Assembly (NCBI GenBank): GCA_002104895.1
Contig: MCFG01000447.1
Span: 1 to 51,235, forward strand
Length of the DNA: 51,235 bases
Reading direction: 5' to 3'
From: Anaeromyces robustus
Taxonomy: Eukaryota > Neocallimastigomycota > Neocallimastigomycetes > Neocallimastigales > Neocallimastigaceae
Shown: one piece after another, positions 23,258 to 37,340 of the stretch
Layout: each line of letters starts with the position of its first letter
How positions within the stretch are numbered: the stretch's first letter is position 1
Notes under the pieces: model-generated
Database searches by the model: none
Told to the model about the DNA's origin: nothing
The model's input: only the letters and a program-made list of their open reading frames with translations
Program-made: the position numbers and the translations under genes

Positions 23258-24195
23258 AATCATTATATTCTTCATAAAGGTTATAAATACCCCCAATATT
23301 CACCATCAACAAAACCAATAACTAAATTATTTTGTTGAGTTTCAATTAAATCATTATTTAATAATTCTTAAAGTACACTATCTCTCATTTTTGAGAATTC
23401 ACTATCATTACCACCATTTCTAATATTAAATAATTTATATTTAGTGACAGGTCCTTTTCCATCAGAATGCATATTACCTTTAATGATTTAATAATTTATA
23501 TTCTTTTTACAATATTCTTCATTATCAATAATACGGAAACTTTTTTTATAATGGATTCTAGTAGCATGACCTTTTAATCTAAGACCTACATCTTGTGAAA
23601 ATCCAACAGTATTTTTTTTAGAGGGGAAATATTCAATAGTAGCTGGTCTTTCAGATTCTCTATCATTTTTACTAAAATTTTCTAGTACATAATATTCAAA
23701 AATATCTTTACGTGATTCTAGGTCTTCAACAACCCAATCATCATAAGTTTTTCCTGAGATATATAAATACCATTTTCATAACCAAATAAATTATCAGGAT
23801 CAGTAATGATAATAACAATAGGAAGATTATTATAAATTTTATTTTTATCTATTCCAACAAAGTAAGATCCACAAACAAAATTAATTAATTGTTCATTTGA
23901 AAGTTCAGCAATATAACGTGCAACATTCCTTTCTAACTTTATTTGATGGAGTAAAATTGTTATATGAAGCAATACCTGTATGATTACTAATATCATTTTC
24001 ATCATTACTTTTGATTTTTAAGAACAAATGGGTTTTCATAGATAATAGAATTTTCATTTGGTAAAGTACCATCTAAAGTATAATAAATGACAGCATTTGG
24101 ATCGTTAATTTTAATTTCATGTTATATACTTTCTTCATTATAAAAACTACTTGCCAAACTAAATTGTTGTAATTCAATTTTTTTCTTCTAATATT
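23258..24195 (-). pseudogene. CotH-family protein pseudogene 1
   Basis: Reading right to left across several frames, consecutive pieces of a CotH-type protein appear. First comes a chitobiase/FN3-like leader (FSLASSFYNEES, then AVIYYTLDGTLPNEN). Then SYFVGIDKNKIYNNLPIV and ITDPDNLFGYENGIYIS, a segment containing VGLRLKGHATRIHYKKSFRI, KYKLFNIRNGGNDSEFSKMR, LIETQQNNLVIGFVDGEYWG and finally IYNLYEEYND. CotH proteins are atypical kinases, and in anaerobic fungi they are a very expanded, often dockerin-linked secreted family. At least three lesions are visible: a stop in VL*ELLNND, a frameshift between GEYWG and IYNLYEEYND, and frame changes near 23740-24005. The C-terminal half, including most of the kinase-like core, is missing. 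It is clearly broken. Confidence 0.85.
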
Positions 24196-27079
<2,884 letters not shown>

Positions 27080-27532
27080 ATCTACAAGACATTGAAAGAA
27101 AGGTTTCTATATTTTCAAATTTATGATTATGAAATTATATCTCAAAATAAGCATTTTGATGGTAAACGTAACTTTATAAAATATAAAAATTTTATTCTTA
27201 GAGGTAGAAATAATGATTTTGTTAAAATGAGAGTTATGGTATTTCAATAATTAAGTAATTAAGAATGATTTAATTGAAATTCAACAAAATAATATAGTTA
27301 CTATTTTTTTTACGTGGTGATTATTGAGGAATTTATATATTTAAAAAATTTATAATAAAAAATTCCATTACTAATAATTATGGTATTGATGTTAATGATA
27401 TTATTATTAAAGCAGATGAAATAAATAATATTGTTACATATTAAATAGATGCTGGTGAAGATTTAGATATTAATAATAAAATATTCTACTGATCATTATA
27501 ATGAAACATTCAAATTATAATAAAGCAAAAAT
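27080..27532 (+). pseudogene. CotH-family protein pseudogene 2
   Basis: Fragments on the plus strand line up with CotH order: HFDGKRNFIKYKNFILRGRN then NDFVKMR, IEIQQNNIVTIFLRGDY, GIYIFKKFI, NNYGIDVNDIIIKADEINN and DAGEDLDINNKIFY. These match the 'LRNGGND..KMRD', 'Q...VFLNGEYWGIY' and 'YG...ENIIIIK' regions of the family. In-frame stops (after VMVFQ, in GDY*GIY, in TY*IDAG) and frame changes show it is dead. It is not a copy of the pseudogene at 23258-24195: the wording differs and the orientation is opposite, so it derives from another family member. Confidence 0.8.
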
Positions 27533-27912
27533 GTAGAATAATAAATTATATTTTTAATGTTAGTATATTTATTATTTTTTTTTTAAAAAAAAATATTTAA
27601 AAGCTTCTAGTATTCGAAAGAAAAAAAATTTTTACTTGACTACATACTTTTTTTGTTTTCTTTTTTAAAATTAATTTTTTATTATTTTTTTTATAGTTAT
27701 TCTTTATATTGTAGTCATTTTTATATATTTTTTAATTTCGTTTTTCAAATCAATTTTTCTAAGATTAGTTTATTTTATATTTATTATTAAAAAAATAATA
27801 ATGGATATAAAATGGAAAAATAATCATTAATAAACATTTATTATTTTCATTCAATTTTTTTATTCTTTTTTTTTTTTAAAAAAAAATTATTAAATATAAA
27901 TTATTAATACAA

Positions 27913-27983
<71 letters not shown>

Positions 27984-28877
27984 ACAATAGTGTTATTAAT
28001 AAATATAAAATTATAATTATTTAATACAAATAAATAATAACAAATCCAAATACTTTTTATTGTTTTATTTTTATTTAACAGTTTAATATCAACAAATTAT
28101 TATTTAAATGGTAATGGAAAAGAAAGATATTAATAGGAAATCTTACAAATAATGGTAAATATCATAGAGTATATTCAAATATTTAGTCTTTCTTGTCGTT
28201 ATGGTTTTGATTGTGATTGGAGTTTGCTTTCTTGGATGTCCAAAAAATTAATTGAAAATATAACTGAATAGATTGAAGTGTTTATTATGATAACATATAA
28301 AATAAAAATTGAAGTCTATGATATTAAACATTGCTAAATATATAAACCTATAATATTTAATGTTTAGTTAAATATATTTTATAAAGTATAAAAAAGTATG
28401 TTAATACTATATAATTAAATTATTACTAAATAATATAAATTATATATATATATATGTAACAATATATTATTTATGAACTTAACTTTTTCATAATTAAAAT
28501 AATAAAAAAAAATATGTAGAAATATAACACATATTCATTATAATTTCAATCTTATGAGTAAAAATCGACTTATAGAACATTTTTTCTTCCCCTTCTTCTT
28601 CCCCTTTTTTTTGTCTTTATTTAATCACATTTGTTTATATATGTAATATATATATATTATATATATATATTATATATATATATTATATAACCTTAATAAT
28701 ATAAACAAAATATTATAAATATTATACTTGTTATTACAATAAACTATTTCAATATATTTATACATAATAATATTTATATATTTATTATCATTCAAAATTT
28801 GTTAATTGGTATTAACACCATGTTTGATAATAAATAATAATACAATAAATAAATAATAAAGTAATAATTAATAATAA
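27533..28877. other. AT-rich spacer with microsatellite and a coding scrap
   Basis: Contains a (TAAA)n run at 27909-27985 and (TATA)n around 28640-28690. A short plus-strand stretch near 28180-28275 reads SLSCRYGFDCDWSLLSWMSK with nearby stops, probably a relic of an unknown gene. Confidence 0.6.
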
Positions 28878-29391
28878 TTGATTATTTGATTATATACACT
28901 ATCTAGGATATATACAATATATACATAATGTTCATGAATAATTAAATATTAAATACATTTTATTTTTATATATCTTTCAACCACTGTCTATGGATTGAAA
29001 GTAAAGTTTATAAACCCATACATTATAATTATTATTAATTATTATTATTAATATTATTAATTATTATTATTAATATTATTATTATTATTATAATTATTGT
29101 TATTATTATATTATTATTATTATTATTAATATTATTAATTATTATTATTAATATTATTAATTATTATTATTAATATTATTATTATTATTATTAATATTAT
29201 TAATTATTATTATTAATATTATTAATTATTATTATTAATAATTATAATGTATGGGTTTATAAACTTTACTTTCAATCCATAGACAGTGGTTGAAAGATAT
29301 ATAAAAATAAAATGTATTTAATATTTAATTATTCATGAACATTATGTAATATCGTATATATCCTAGATAATGTATATAATCAAATAATCAA
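28878..29391. mobile_element. 514-bp fold-back element (long inverted repeat)
   Basis: The left arm, from TTGATTATTTGATTATATAC at 28878, and the right arm, ending CAAATAATCAA at 29391, are almost perfect inverted copies of about 160 bp each. They include CAACCACTGTCTATGGATTG (left) and its complement (right). The centre, about 29040-29225, is ATT/ATTAATATT repeat. Only a few substitutions separate the arms, so the structure is recent or maintained by arm-to-arm conversion. It has no coding capacity. A MITE or fold-back transposon is the simplest reading; no target duplication could be fixed in the AT-rich flanks. Confidence 0.85.
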
Positions 29392-29589
29392 CTAATTTTA
29401 TTAATAGCCATTACTAATATTTTTTTTATTATTTTATCTAAACTATAAAAAATATAAAAAAAAAATAAATTAAATAAAAAATAATTAATGAATATATTTA
29501 TTTTTTTTTTAAAATATTTTAAAGTACATAATTGTATATTATACTTATTGAATTCATTATTAAAATACATGCATTAAAATACAGAATAT

Positions 29590-29645
29590 AAAAAAAATTA
29601 ATACTATGGAGTTTTTTATATAACTCCATAGTATTAATTTTTTTT
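29590..29645. repeat. Perfect 22-bp stem-loop
   Basis: AAATTAATACTATGGAGTT and AACTCCATAGTATTAATTT flank an eight-base TTTTATAT loop. Flanking A/T runs lengthen the stem. Confidence 0.85.
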
Positions 29646-30640
29646 TAGTATACTGTATGATCATTTAATAAAATATTATAATATATCTTTTATTCTAGAT
29701 TTATAATAAAAAATATATAAAAATATATTATTGTATATTGTAATATTTTATTTATTTATATATATATATTATTTTTTTTTTATTTTTTAAATTATTTTTC
29801 TTAAAATTATATTTTAGATTATAATGAATGTAAAAATTTAATATTGTTGAAAATGTACTATTTATAAATTTTTATTATTAAAGTATTATACCATTTTTAT
29901 AATTAAAAAATGTATGATACATATTATTAAAAAATTAAATACTTAGCTTTAATATATAGTATAAAGAAAGATATCTTAATTTTAAATTAAAAAAATGAAA
30001 TTTCTTTTTATATTTACTTTAATATAATTTTATTTAATTAATTTAATTTGGAAAGAACTTCAATCTGAATAAATGTTAAAATTAAAAAAAAAAAAAATAT
30101 AGTAAAAATATCACAAAGATAATTTAATTATTATATGATGTATCATTTGATGTATAAATTTATGACAAAATAATTAAAATAAAGTTATAGATTCATTAAT
30201 TATATTTATGTACATAAATCTAATTAATATATTCTCTGTAGATATTAAGTTTAATTTATGTTTAATGTATTAATTAATATAAATAAAAAAGTATTTCATA
30301 AATATTATAAATATAACAAATATTATTAATATTATTAATACTATAAATATAATATAATATAGTATAATAAATATATAATATACTATAATATTATTTAATT
30401 TTTTTTTTCTTTCTTTCTTTAAATACAAAGTTTACTTATAAAAGTATTATTGAATCTCCTTTATTATATTAATATTATAATACATAAATATAATATATTT
30501 AATATGATATATAATAAGAATATATAAATATATTCTTTAATATGTATGAATGATAATTAATTATTTATTAATAATAAATATTATATTATTTTAGAAATAT
30601 TTTTTAAATATTTTATATCTACATTACTATCTAATTATTA

Positions 30641-30700
30641 GTGAGTGGGCTTTCTGCTTCACATTAGGGAAGATCAAAGAAGCATACTCCGGATTAAGCA
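30641..30700. other. Small GC-richer patch of unknown origin
   Basis: About 60 bases (GTGAGTGGGCTTTCTGCTTC onward) stand out from the AT background. The minus strand reads LNPEYASLIFPNVKQKAHSL before a stop. It could be a scrap of a gene or repeat; not identified. Confidence 0.3.
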
Positions 30701-31070
30701 AAAAAAAATCTACATATAAATAAATATTATTATTAAAAAAATAATATATTGCTATTATATTGAAAAACAAATAATTATATAATTTTAATCAAATTAATGC
30801 ATTAATAATACTATAAATGATTTATAATATTATTAATACATATATTTTATTATCCAATATATATTTAGTATATATTATTTTATATTATTATTATTAAATT
30901 TATTATTAATATTTATATTCTTTATATATATTTGAATTTTTGTAAATTATATTATGAAGTAAACTAAAATTAATAAATGAAAAAAAATTTTTTTATTATT
31001 AAAAGTAAAAAAATCTTTTTATATTTCTAAATATTTACTTTATTTTGTTTTCTTTTCTTTTTTTTTTTTT

Positions 31071-31330
31071 ACTAGCTTTTGATATAGTTTTAATTAAATT
31101 TTTTTTTTAATTATATCTACTATTAACAATTATTATATTACTTTTAAAGTTCATTGACAGTTTTTATTATATATTTCTTTCTTTCTTTCTTTCTTTTTTT
31201 ACTAGCTTTTGATATAGTTTTAATTAAATCTTTTTTTTTAATTATATCTATTATTAACAATTATTATATTATTTTTAAAAGTTCATTAACAATTTTTAAT
31301 ATTAATATAATTTTTTCTTCTTTTTTTGTT
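31071..31330 (+). repeat. 130-bp direct repeat upstream of the 31351 gene
   Basis: ACTAGCTTTTGATATAGTTT begins at 31071 and again at 31201, with about 90 bp of near-identical sequence after each start (through AAAGTTCATT(G/A)ACA). The second unit ends close to the ATG at 31351, so promoter or 5'-UTR sequence has been duplicated. Confidence 0.88.
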
Positions 31331-31350
31331 TCATTTAATATAATATTAAA

Positions 31351-32708
31351 ATGTTAGATAAACAAAAATTTAAATTATTAATATTACTGATTGGTATTTA
31401 CTTACCATTTACCCTTTCTTTAACAGTAAGTAATAAAATAGATAAAATAAGGAATAATACAACTTCATCTAAAGTATTTAGAAGAGAAAATAATAATAAC
31501 GATGAACCTAATAATAACGATAAATCATCATCAATTACAAACTGTTATTCAAATTTTTATTATTCAATTTGTTCAAATGGTGATAAAGCAAGGGTATATT
31601 AAATATTGGTAAATTTATTTTTTCTACAGGAATGAACATTACTGAATTTAAAAACTTAAAAAAAGAGTGCTGTAAAGATGATATTAAAAAAGGGATTCTA
31701 AATGTTGCTGATAAAGTATGTAGTCTTGAGGTATATAATGAAAAGGAAAATCCTGTTAAAATTAAATTCGAAAGTAAATCAGAATTAGAGAATTTTCAAG
31801 CAGAATGTAAATCAATGAAGGTGGCTAATGCTTCTATATTATATACAACTGATGAATCTCCAACTGAATATACTGAATATAATAATATTACTTACTCTGA
31901 TATAACAACTGATTTATTCCCTATAACTATTAATTCTATTTCAAGTGTAAAGGATGAAATAACAACAACTATTAGAGAAAATGAAATATATGTTATTACT
32001 ACCGAAGCCTCAGTTCCCACTGAATCAATTACTACTAAGAATGAGTATGAGATAACTACTTTAATAGAATCTGAAACGGAAACAACACTACCTCCTACTG
32101 TATTAGTAAGAGAAGAGACTACGAATGAACCAATAACTAATGAAATAACACCAACTACAAAGTATAAAGAGCCAACTACTATCACTACCGAAACGTCAGT
32201 TCCCACTGAATCAATTACTACTAAGAATGAGTATGAGATAACTACTTTAATAAAATCTGAAACGGAAACAACACTACCTCCTACTGTATTAGTAAGAGAA
32301 GAGACTACGAATGAACCAATAACTAATGAAATAACACCAACTACAGAGTATAAAGAGCCGACTACTATTACTACTACTACTACTACTACTATATATATTC
32401 CTTCTCTTACAGATTATTGTGAATGTATTGCTAGTGAGTATTGTAATGCACTTTTTGATACTTCAAATTTTAATGAAGATTTTGTAAAACCAAACTTACA
32501 TTCAGGACATTGGAAGAAATTTAATCGTGAATGTTGTAGTAATAAAGATAATGATAATGTAGTAAGTTATTTGTGTGGTGCTGATAAAAAACTAGATAAA
32601 AATTATAATGTAGTTGTTTTATATACAGATATAGAAGAACAATATCTTTTATGTTCTGAAGATGTGTTAACATGTAAATTGAATATACATAAAAATCAAT
32701 TCAATTAA
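31351..32708 (+). CDS. Secreted mucin-like protein with two related Cys domains (two exons)
   Basis: Exon 1 is 31351-31579 and exon 2 is 31630-32708. Joined they give 435 codons ending in TAA. Residues 1-23 form a signal peptide (KLLILLIGIYLPFTLSL). Domain 1 (about 64-115) reads C.......C...(F)KNLKKECC...VADKVC. Domain 2 in exon 2 reads CECIASEYC...WKKFNRECC...VVSYLC. Both share C..YxxxC...K.F..ECC...V...C and are probably repeats of one fold. Between them lies a Thr/Glu/Pro-rich, glycosylation-prone linker with two near-identical 62-residue units and a poly-Thr run. The protein is therefore probably secreted or wall-associated. No known family recognised. The splice model is needed because exon 1 otherwise ends at a stop at 31600; if the intron is wrong, the locus is a frameshifted pseudogene. 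Confidence 0.75.
31580..31629 (+). other. Predicted 50-bp intron
   Basis: It starts GTGATA and ends TTTTTTCTACAG after a T-rich tract. A donor at 31580 gives a phase-1 junction completing a Gly codon and producing CSNGMNITEFKNLKKECC, which restores the Cys domain. The more usual-looking donor GTATAT at 31594 would put a stop codon right after the acceptor, so it is not productive. The weak donor makes the exact boundary provisional. Confidence 0.55.
32011..32372 (+). repeat. 186-bp in-frame tandem duplication
   Basis: CAGTTCCCACTGAATCAATT begins at 32011 and again at 32197. The step is 62 codons, and the units differ at only a few bases. It doubles the Thr/Glu-rich linker. Confidence 0.93.
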
Positions 32709-33229
32709 ATATATATATATATATATTTTAGAAAAAAATAAATATTTATTAAATAAATATATAAAATATATAATAAATTTTATATATTAATATATAGAAT
32801 AAATATTATTAATTTATTATAATTATGTATTTTAAAAAAAATTTTATGTAAAACAATAACATGAATACATCAAATATAATAAAGATAAAAATAATTTCTC
32901 AAGAAATTCTTTTCACTTTTCTTATTTCACTTTACCAATTTTCTTATTATTATTTATATTATATATTAATTAACCACTATTAATTATTATAAGACTAAAT
33001 ATTTCCAAATTTAGTCTTATAATAATTATGATAAAAAAAAGTTAGTTCATAAATAATATAAAATTATATAAATATTATTTAAAAAAAATAATATATAAAA
33101 TAATAATATAATATATTATTAAATAATTTAAAGTATTATACATAATAATATATTTAATATAATATTAAGGTAATCTTTATTAACTATATATTATAAAAAA
33201 AATTAAATTTTTATTTTATTTTTTTACAA
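32709..33229. other. AT-rich spacer with hairpin
   Basis: AATTATTATAAGACTAAAT (32982-33000) pairs with ATTTAGTCTTATAATAATT (33008-33026), a 19-bp stem about 270 bases past the stop at 32708. No gene seen. Confidence 0.75.
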
Positions 33230-33705
33230 TTTGCCTCAATACCAACTGGGGTTCTTCTGAATTATGATAATACACAGCGTTTTTCAATTTAACTATAAGT
33301 TTCTACTTAAAGGTAAATCTACAGTTGAAAACTTCCCTACATTCTAACCTTGCTGTGGTGAAAAAACACAAAGTTTTTTTCATTGAATATTCAATTATAA
33401 GTCCTTTGAACAGGATAAAAATACATTTCTTAAACGTGTTGATGACTTATACGTGAAGTTTTCCTTAATTAATCAAGAAAAATTACTAGAATTTTCTAAG
33501 GATTCGAACGAAGATTATGAAGAAAATATATATTAATTGATGCTTGATGCTTAACGCTTTCCTTGATGCATTTAAAAAACTAGATATTATTGGGGAACAG
33601 AGTCAGTGGCATGAACTACTTATCAAAAGTTCATCCGAGTCTCCTTTTCTGGATATTGTGGGTTTGTCGCATTTTCTTACTGAATGGGAGAGGTTAGAAG
33701 TTTAA
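33230..33705 (+). pseudogene. Decayed gene of unknown family
   Basis: Composition is clearly coding-like, and long sensible pieces appear in different plus-strand frames: TFLKRVDDLYVKFSLINQEK then LLEFSKDSNEDYEENIY, and, one frame over, NAFLDAFKKLDIIGEQSQWH then ELLIKSSSESPFLDIVGLSH and FLTEWERLEV before a stop at about 33705. Earlier scraps include NLTISFYLKGKSTVENFPTF. Stops and frame changes separate them. No domain recognised; a repeat-encoded protein is possible. Confidence 0.55.
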
Positions 33706-34565
33706 GCTTCTTTTTTTTTTTTTTTGTTTATTTAATATTTTTAATTTAATTAAAATCTGTAATGAATTTTTATTATTTTCTTTTGTATTTTATATTACTT
33801 TTGTTTATTTTATATTCTTTACTTTTATGTAATTTATATTTCACATCAATGTTTAATTTTAATTGATTATTTTAAATATTAAGCCTAATCTAAAAAAAAG
33901 AAAAAATGAAATAATGACTTAAAAAACGAAAATATAGTTTTTCTTTTTTTCTTATAAATTTTGAGTATACAGTTTTTTATAAAAAAAACTATTATAAATT
34001 TAAATCAATATATATTGGATGTGTAATTAATTATAATAATTATAAATAAAATTTTAAGATTTATAATAATTATATACTATTAAAATTTTTATATATATGT
34101 ATTTTTTTATTTATTTATTAAATAAAATAAAATTTTAGAATATTTATTGCTTTATATTTTTTTTTATTATATATTATATTATACTATCTATTTTTTTTTC
34201 TCTCTTTCTTTATATTTTTAATTTAAATAGATAATAATTTATTTCATTTATATATAATTATATTTTTATTATTAAAAAAAATAATTAATAATAAATAAAT
34301 AAATATAAATATTTATATTTTTATACATATTTTGTTTCTTATTATTATAATAATAATACTGAAATCAATTATATTATTATTACATATTATTACATTCTCA
34401 TTTAAAAAAATTAAAATTATCAATAAATAATACATATAAAAGTTATGAATGTAAAAATTATTAATTAAAATAATTAATAATTTCTTTCTTTCTTTTTTTT
34501 TAATTAAATTAGTAAAATGTATTAACATATATTACTAAATATTAGTACTATAAATTTAAATAATT
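33706..34565. other. AT-rich spacer downstream of subtilase copy 1
   Basis: No gene seen. It lacks the 28-bp palindrome found in the 3' flanks of the other subtilase copies. Confidence 0.75.
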
Positions 34566-35341
34566 TCAATTTTGTGTGATGGTGTTAGTTTTAGGAATAT
34601 ATTTTGTAGATAAAATACTTCTAGTCGATGAAGGAATTGCTTTATAAATAGTAGTAGATTTTACAGATGTTAATGGAATAGTTGTTATAGTTATAGTATT
34701 AATTTTTGAAAAGTCCCTTTTTCTTCTTTGAGGAATAATATAATTATTTTTTGAAAATGATGATAATGAAGAATTAGAGTCATTATAATAACATACTCCA
34801 AATTCACTTTGACATCCTTCTCCACAATGTTCTGCTGATAATCCACAAATACCATCTTTACTACAACAACTTATATGATCATAGGAACGTTCTTCTTTAC
34901 CTTTAATAATACAACTACCATAACCTTTACCACAGGATTGACCAATGTTACTTTTTTCATAATTATAAAACGGTAAATTAATAGTAGTAGTAGTACTAGA
35001 CGTATTAGTATTAGTTATAGATACGTTTAAACTGGAAATAGATAAAGTAGAGGTGGTAGTAGTAATATTAATAGTAGAATTAAAATTAGAATCAGAATTT
35101 AAATTTAATCCATTCTTTGAACATACACCATATTCAGATTGACAACCAGCATTAATATTACAATCTTCAAAACTTATACCACAAAAACCTTTTTTATTAC
35201 AACATCCTATAGCTACATATGCTGAATTATTACCATTGACAGAAGTACAATTACCATGATTTACTCCACATTCTGGTATTTCCTTCACTATTACTTTTGG
35301 TGGTAAAGTATCAGGTGATTTCGGTGGAATTATTGTAGTAA

Positions 35342-35375
<34 letters not shown>

Positions 35376-37330
35376 TCTTTTAGGAGGATAATCTGAAAAA
35401 TTAATAGTAGTAGTAGTAGAAGTAGTAGTAGAAGTAGTTGTAGTTCTTGTAGTTGTAGTAGTAGTAGTTGTTATAGGTACATGAATAAATTGTTGATCAG
35501 ATAAACAGGTACCATATTCAATTTGACATCCTTTTTCAATAAGACATTGATCAAGTATAGGTAAATCTGTATTATCAATTTCAAAACATTGATTAGTAGA
35601 AGAACAACAACTACCTTGAGGACATTTAGAATAACCAGAAGATGCACCACAACCTTCATAAACATTAACAGGGGAATAAACTATTTTTTTACCATTATTT
35701 AAAAATCGATTAGGAGTATCAGGAGATTGTATATCTTGAACAATATCTTTTATTGACATATCAATTAATAAATTTCTCATTGTTTCATAATTAAATTGTA
35801 TATCTGGGTTTTCAGACATAATAGTAGCAGCAACACCTGCAGTTAATGGTGAAGCACAAGAAGTTCCTGCTTGAGTACTATATCTATTTCCATTCATAAT
35901 TATAGTACCATTTTCATCAGGATAAATAGTTTGACCTGGAGCATAAATATCTAAACAATAACCATAATTAGAATATTCCGCTCTTCTATAAACGGTTTCC
36001 ATATTTCTTTGAATATGAAGTTCAGTAGCTCCTACTACAATAAGACCTTTTTGACCAGAAAGGAAATAATCATCATCACAACAATATTCTTTATGATTTC
36101 CTGCTGCAACAAAAATAATACAATTTTCATCAATCATATCATAAACTTTATCTTGAAAAGCATAACCAGTAGTTCTACTATGAGCACGAGAAATATTAAT
36201 AACAGTTTTATGATTAGGATTCTTTCTAATTTTTTGTAAAATATAATCAAAAGCAGCAATATGATTATCTTCATCAAATCCTGTAGCAAGCATATATAAA
36301 TTTGAATATTTAGCAACTCCAGTATATTTACCACCTGCAGCGGATGCGGCTAAAACACCATGAGTATAAGTTTCATGATTAATATGACATAATGATTTTT
36401 GTTTCTCTGTTTTTGATAATGTGATATTATTATAATAAAATATACCTTCACAAATTACTGTACGTTCATGATCTGTTCCTGGATAAGTATCAAATTCTTC
36501 ATACTCAGTATTAATACCATTATCAATAACATAAATATCAACACCTTTACCTGCACTTTCAGGATAATAAAAATTATTATCAAATTCTTCAGTATTTTCT
36601 TTTAAATAACGTGATTGAGATATTAATGAAAGATAACCTAATATATGTTCTTGAGATGAAACAGATTCCATATTTTGAATTTTAACATTTGACCAATTAG
36701 TTTCCTTTTTAATATATTCTAAATCATAATATGTATTAGAATTGGTTGTAGTATCAGAAGTAGAGTAAGAAGCATTTTCAAATTCAAAAGATTTTTCACA
36801 ATATTTTATATTTGGTAATGATACAACTTTATCAACAATATCATCAGAAAGGTAAACTCTTACAGCATAATAATTTCTAATTGGACAAATATGATCAACT
36901 AATTCTGATTCAAATAGAATATATTGATCATCATTTTCTACTTCTTCTGTTAAATTATAAGAACGTTTATAAATATTATTTTGAGGTCTAGAAGTGTAAA
37001 TTGATCTTTTCTTATTCTTAAAAAGAATTTTTTTATTTTTAAAATGACGTTTCTTTAAAGAAAAAGAATTTAATTCATTTAATTTTTCATCAATTTCTCC
37101 ATTATCTAAAGTATAAGTATCTTTATTTTCATCAATAATATTATAAATATCATTCATTCTATCATTAACTAAATTATCAATAGCCACTTGAACATCTTCA
37201 CTTGAATCATCGAACTTCTTATCACTATTTTTTCTTATAATACCACAAATATAATAATGATTTTCAGCATTAATACTTATAAAACAGTTGAATATTACAA
37301 CTATTATAGATATTAAATAAATATTTTCAT
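34566..37330 (-). CDS. Subtilisin-like protease with three chitin-binding modules, copy 1 (start frame broken)
   Basis: A long open frame encodes an S8 serine protease. Numbered from the GTG at 37187, the catalytic Asp is about 222 (YVIDNGI), His about 276 (THGVLAASAAGG), oxyanion Asn about 363 (VAAGN) and Ser about 443 (GTSCASPLTAG). A pro-region with KKR and YKR sites, possible Kex2 cuts, precedes it. Three chitin-binding type 1 (hevein-like) modules follow at about 512-561, 640-689 and 752-799, separated by Thr- or Ser-rich linkers. The likely role is extracellular or wall-associated proteolysis on chitin. The frame stays open upstream through the signal peptide (IIVVIFNCFISINAENHYYI). However, the ATG at 37328-37330 is out of frame: four bases are missing relative to the copy at 42772, and an in-frame TAA lies at 37338-37340. 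The first in-frame ATG is at 37157. Without an undetected exon, this copy lacks its signal peptide. Confidence 0.85.
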
Positions 37331-37340
37331 TTTTATTTTA

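Larger units (their letters stand above)
29392..31070. other. AT-rich spacer, no intact gene
   Basis: Contains a hairpin at 29590-29645 and a slightly GC-richer patch at 30641-30700. Otherwise homopolymers and ATT/TATA tracts. Confidence 0.75.

Noticed and set aside
30641-30700. Possible tRNA gene in the GC-richer patch
   Set aside because: No cloverleaf, anticodon arm or A/B box pair can be built. No tRNA was found anywhere in the window.
31892-32206. 104-codon antisense frame in the mucin-like gene
   Set aside because: Val/Ser-rich shadow of the Thr/Glu repeat on the plus strand.
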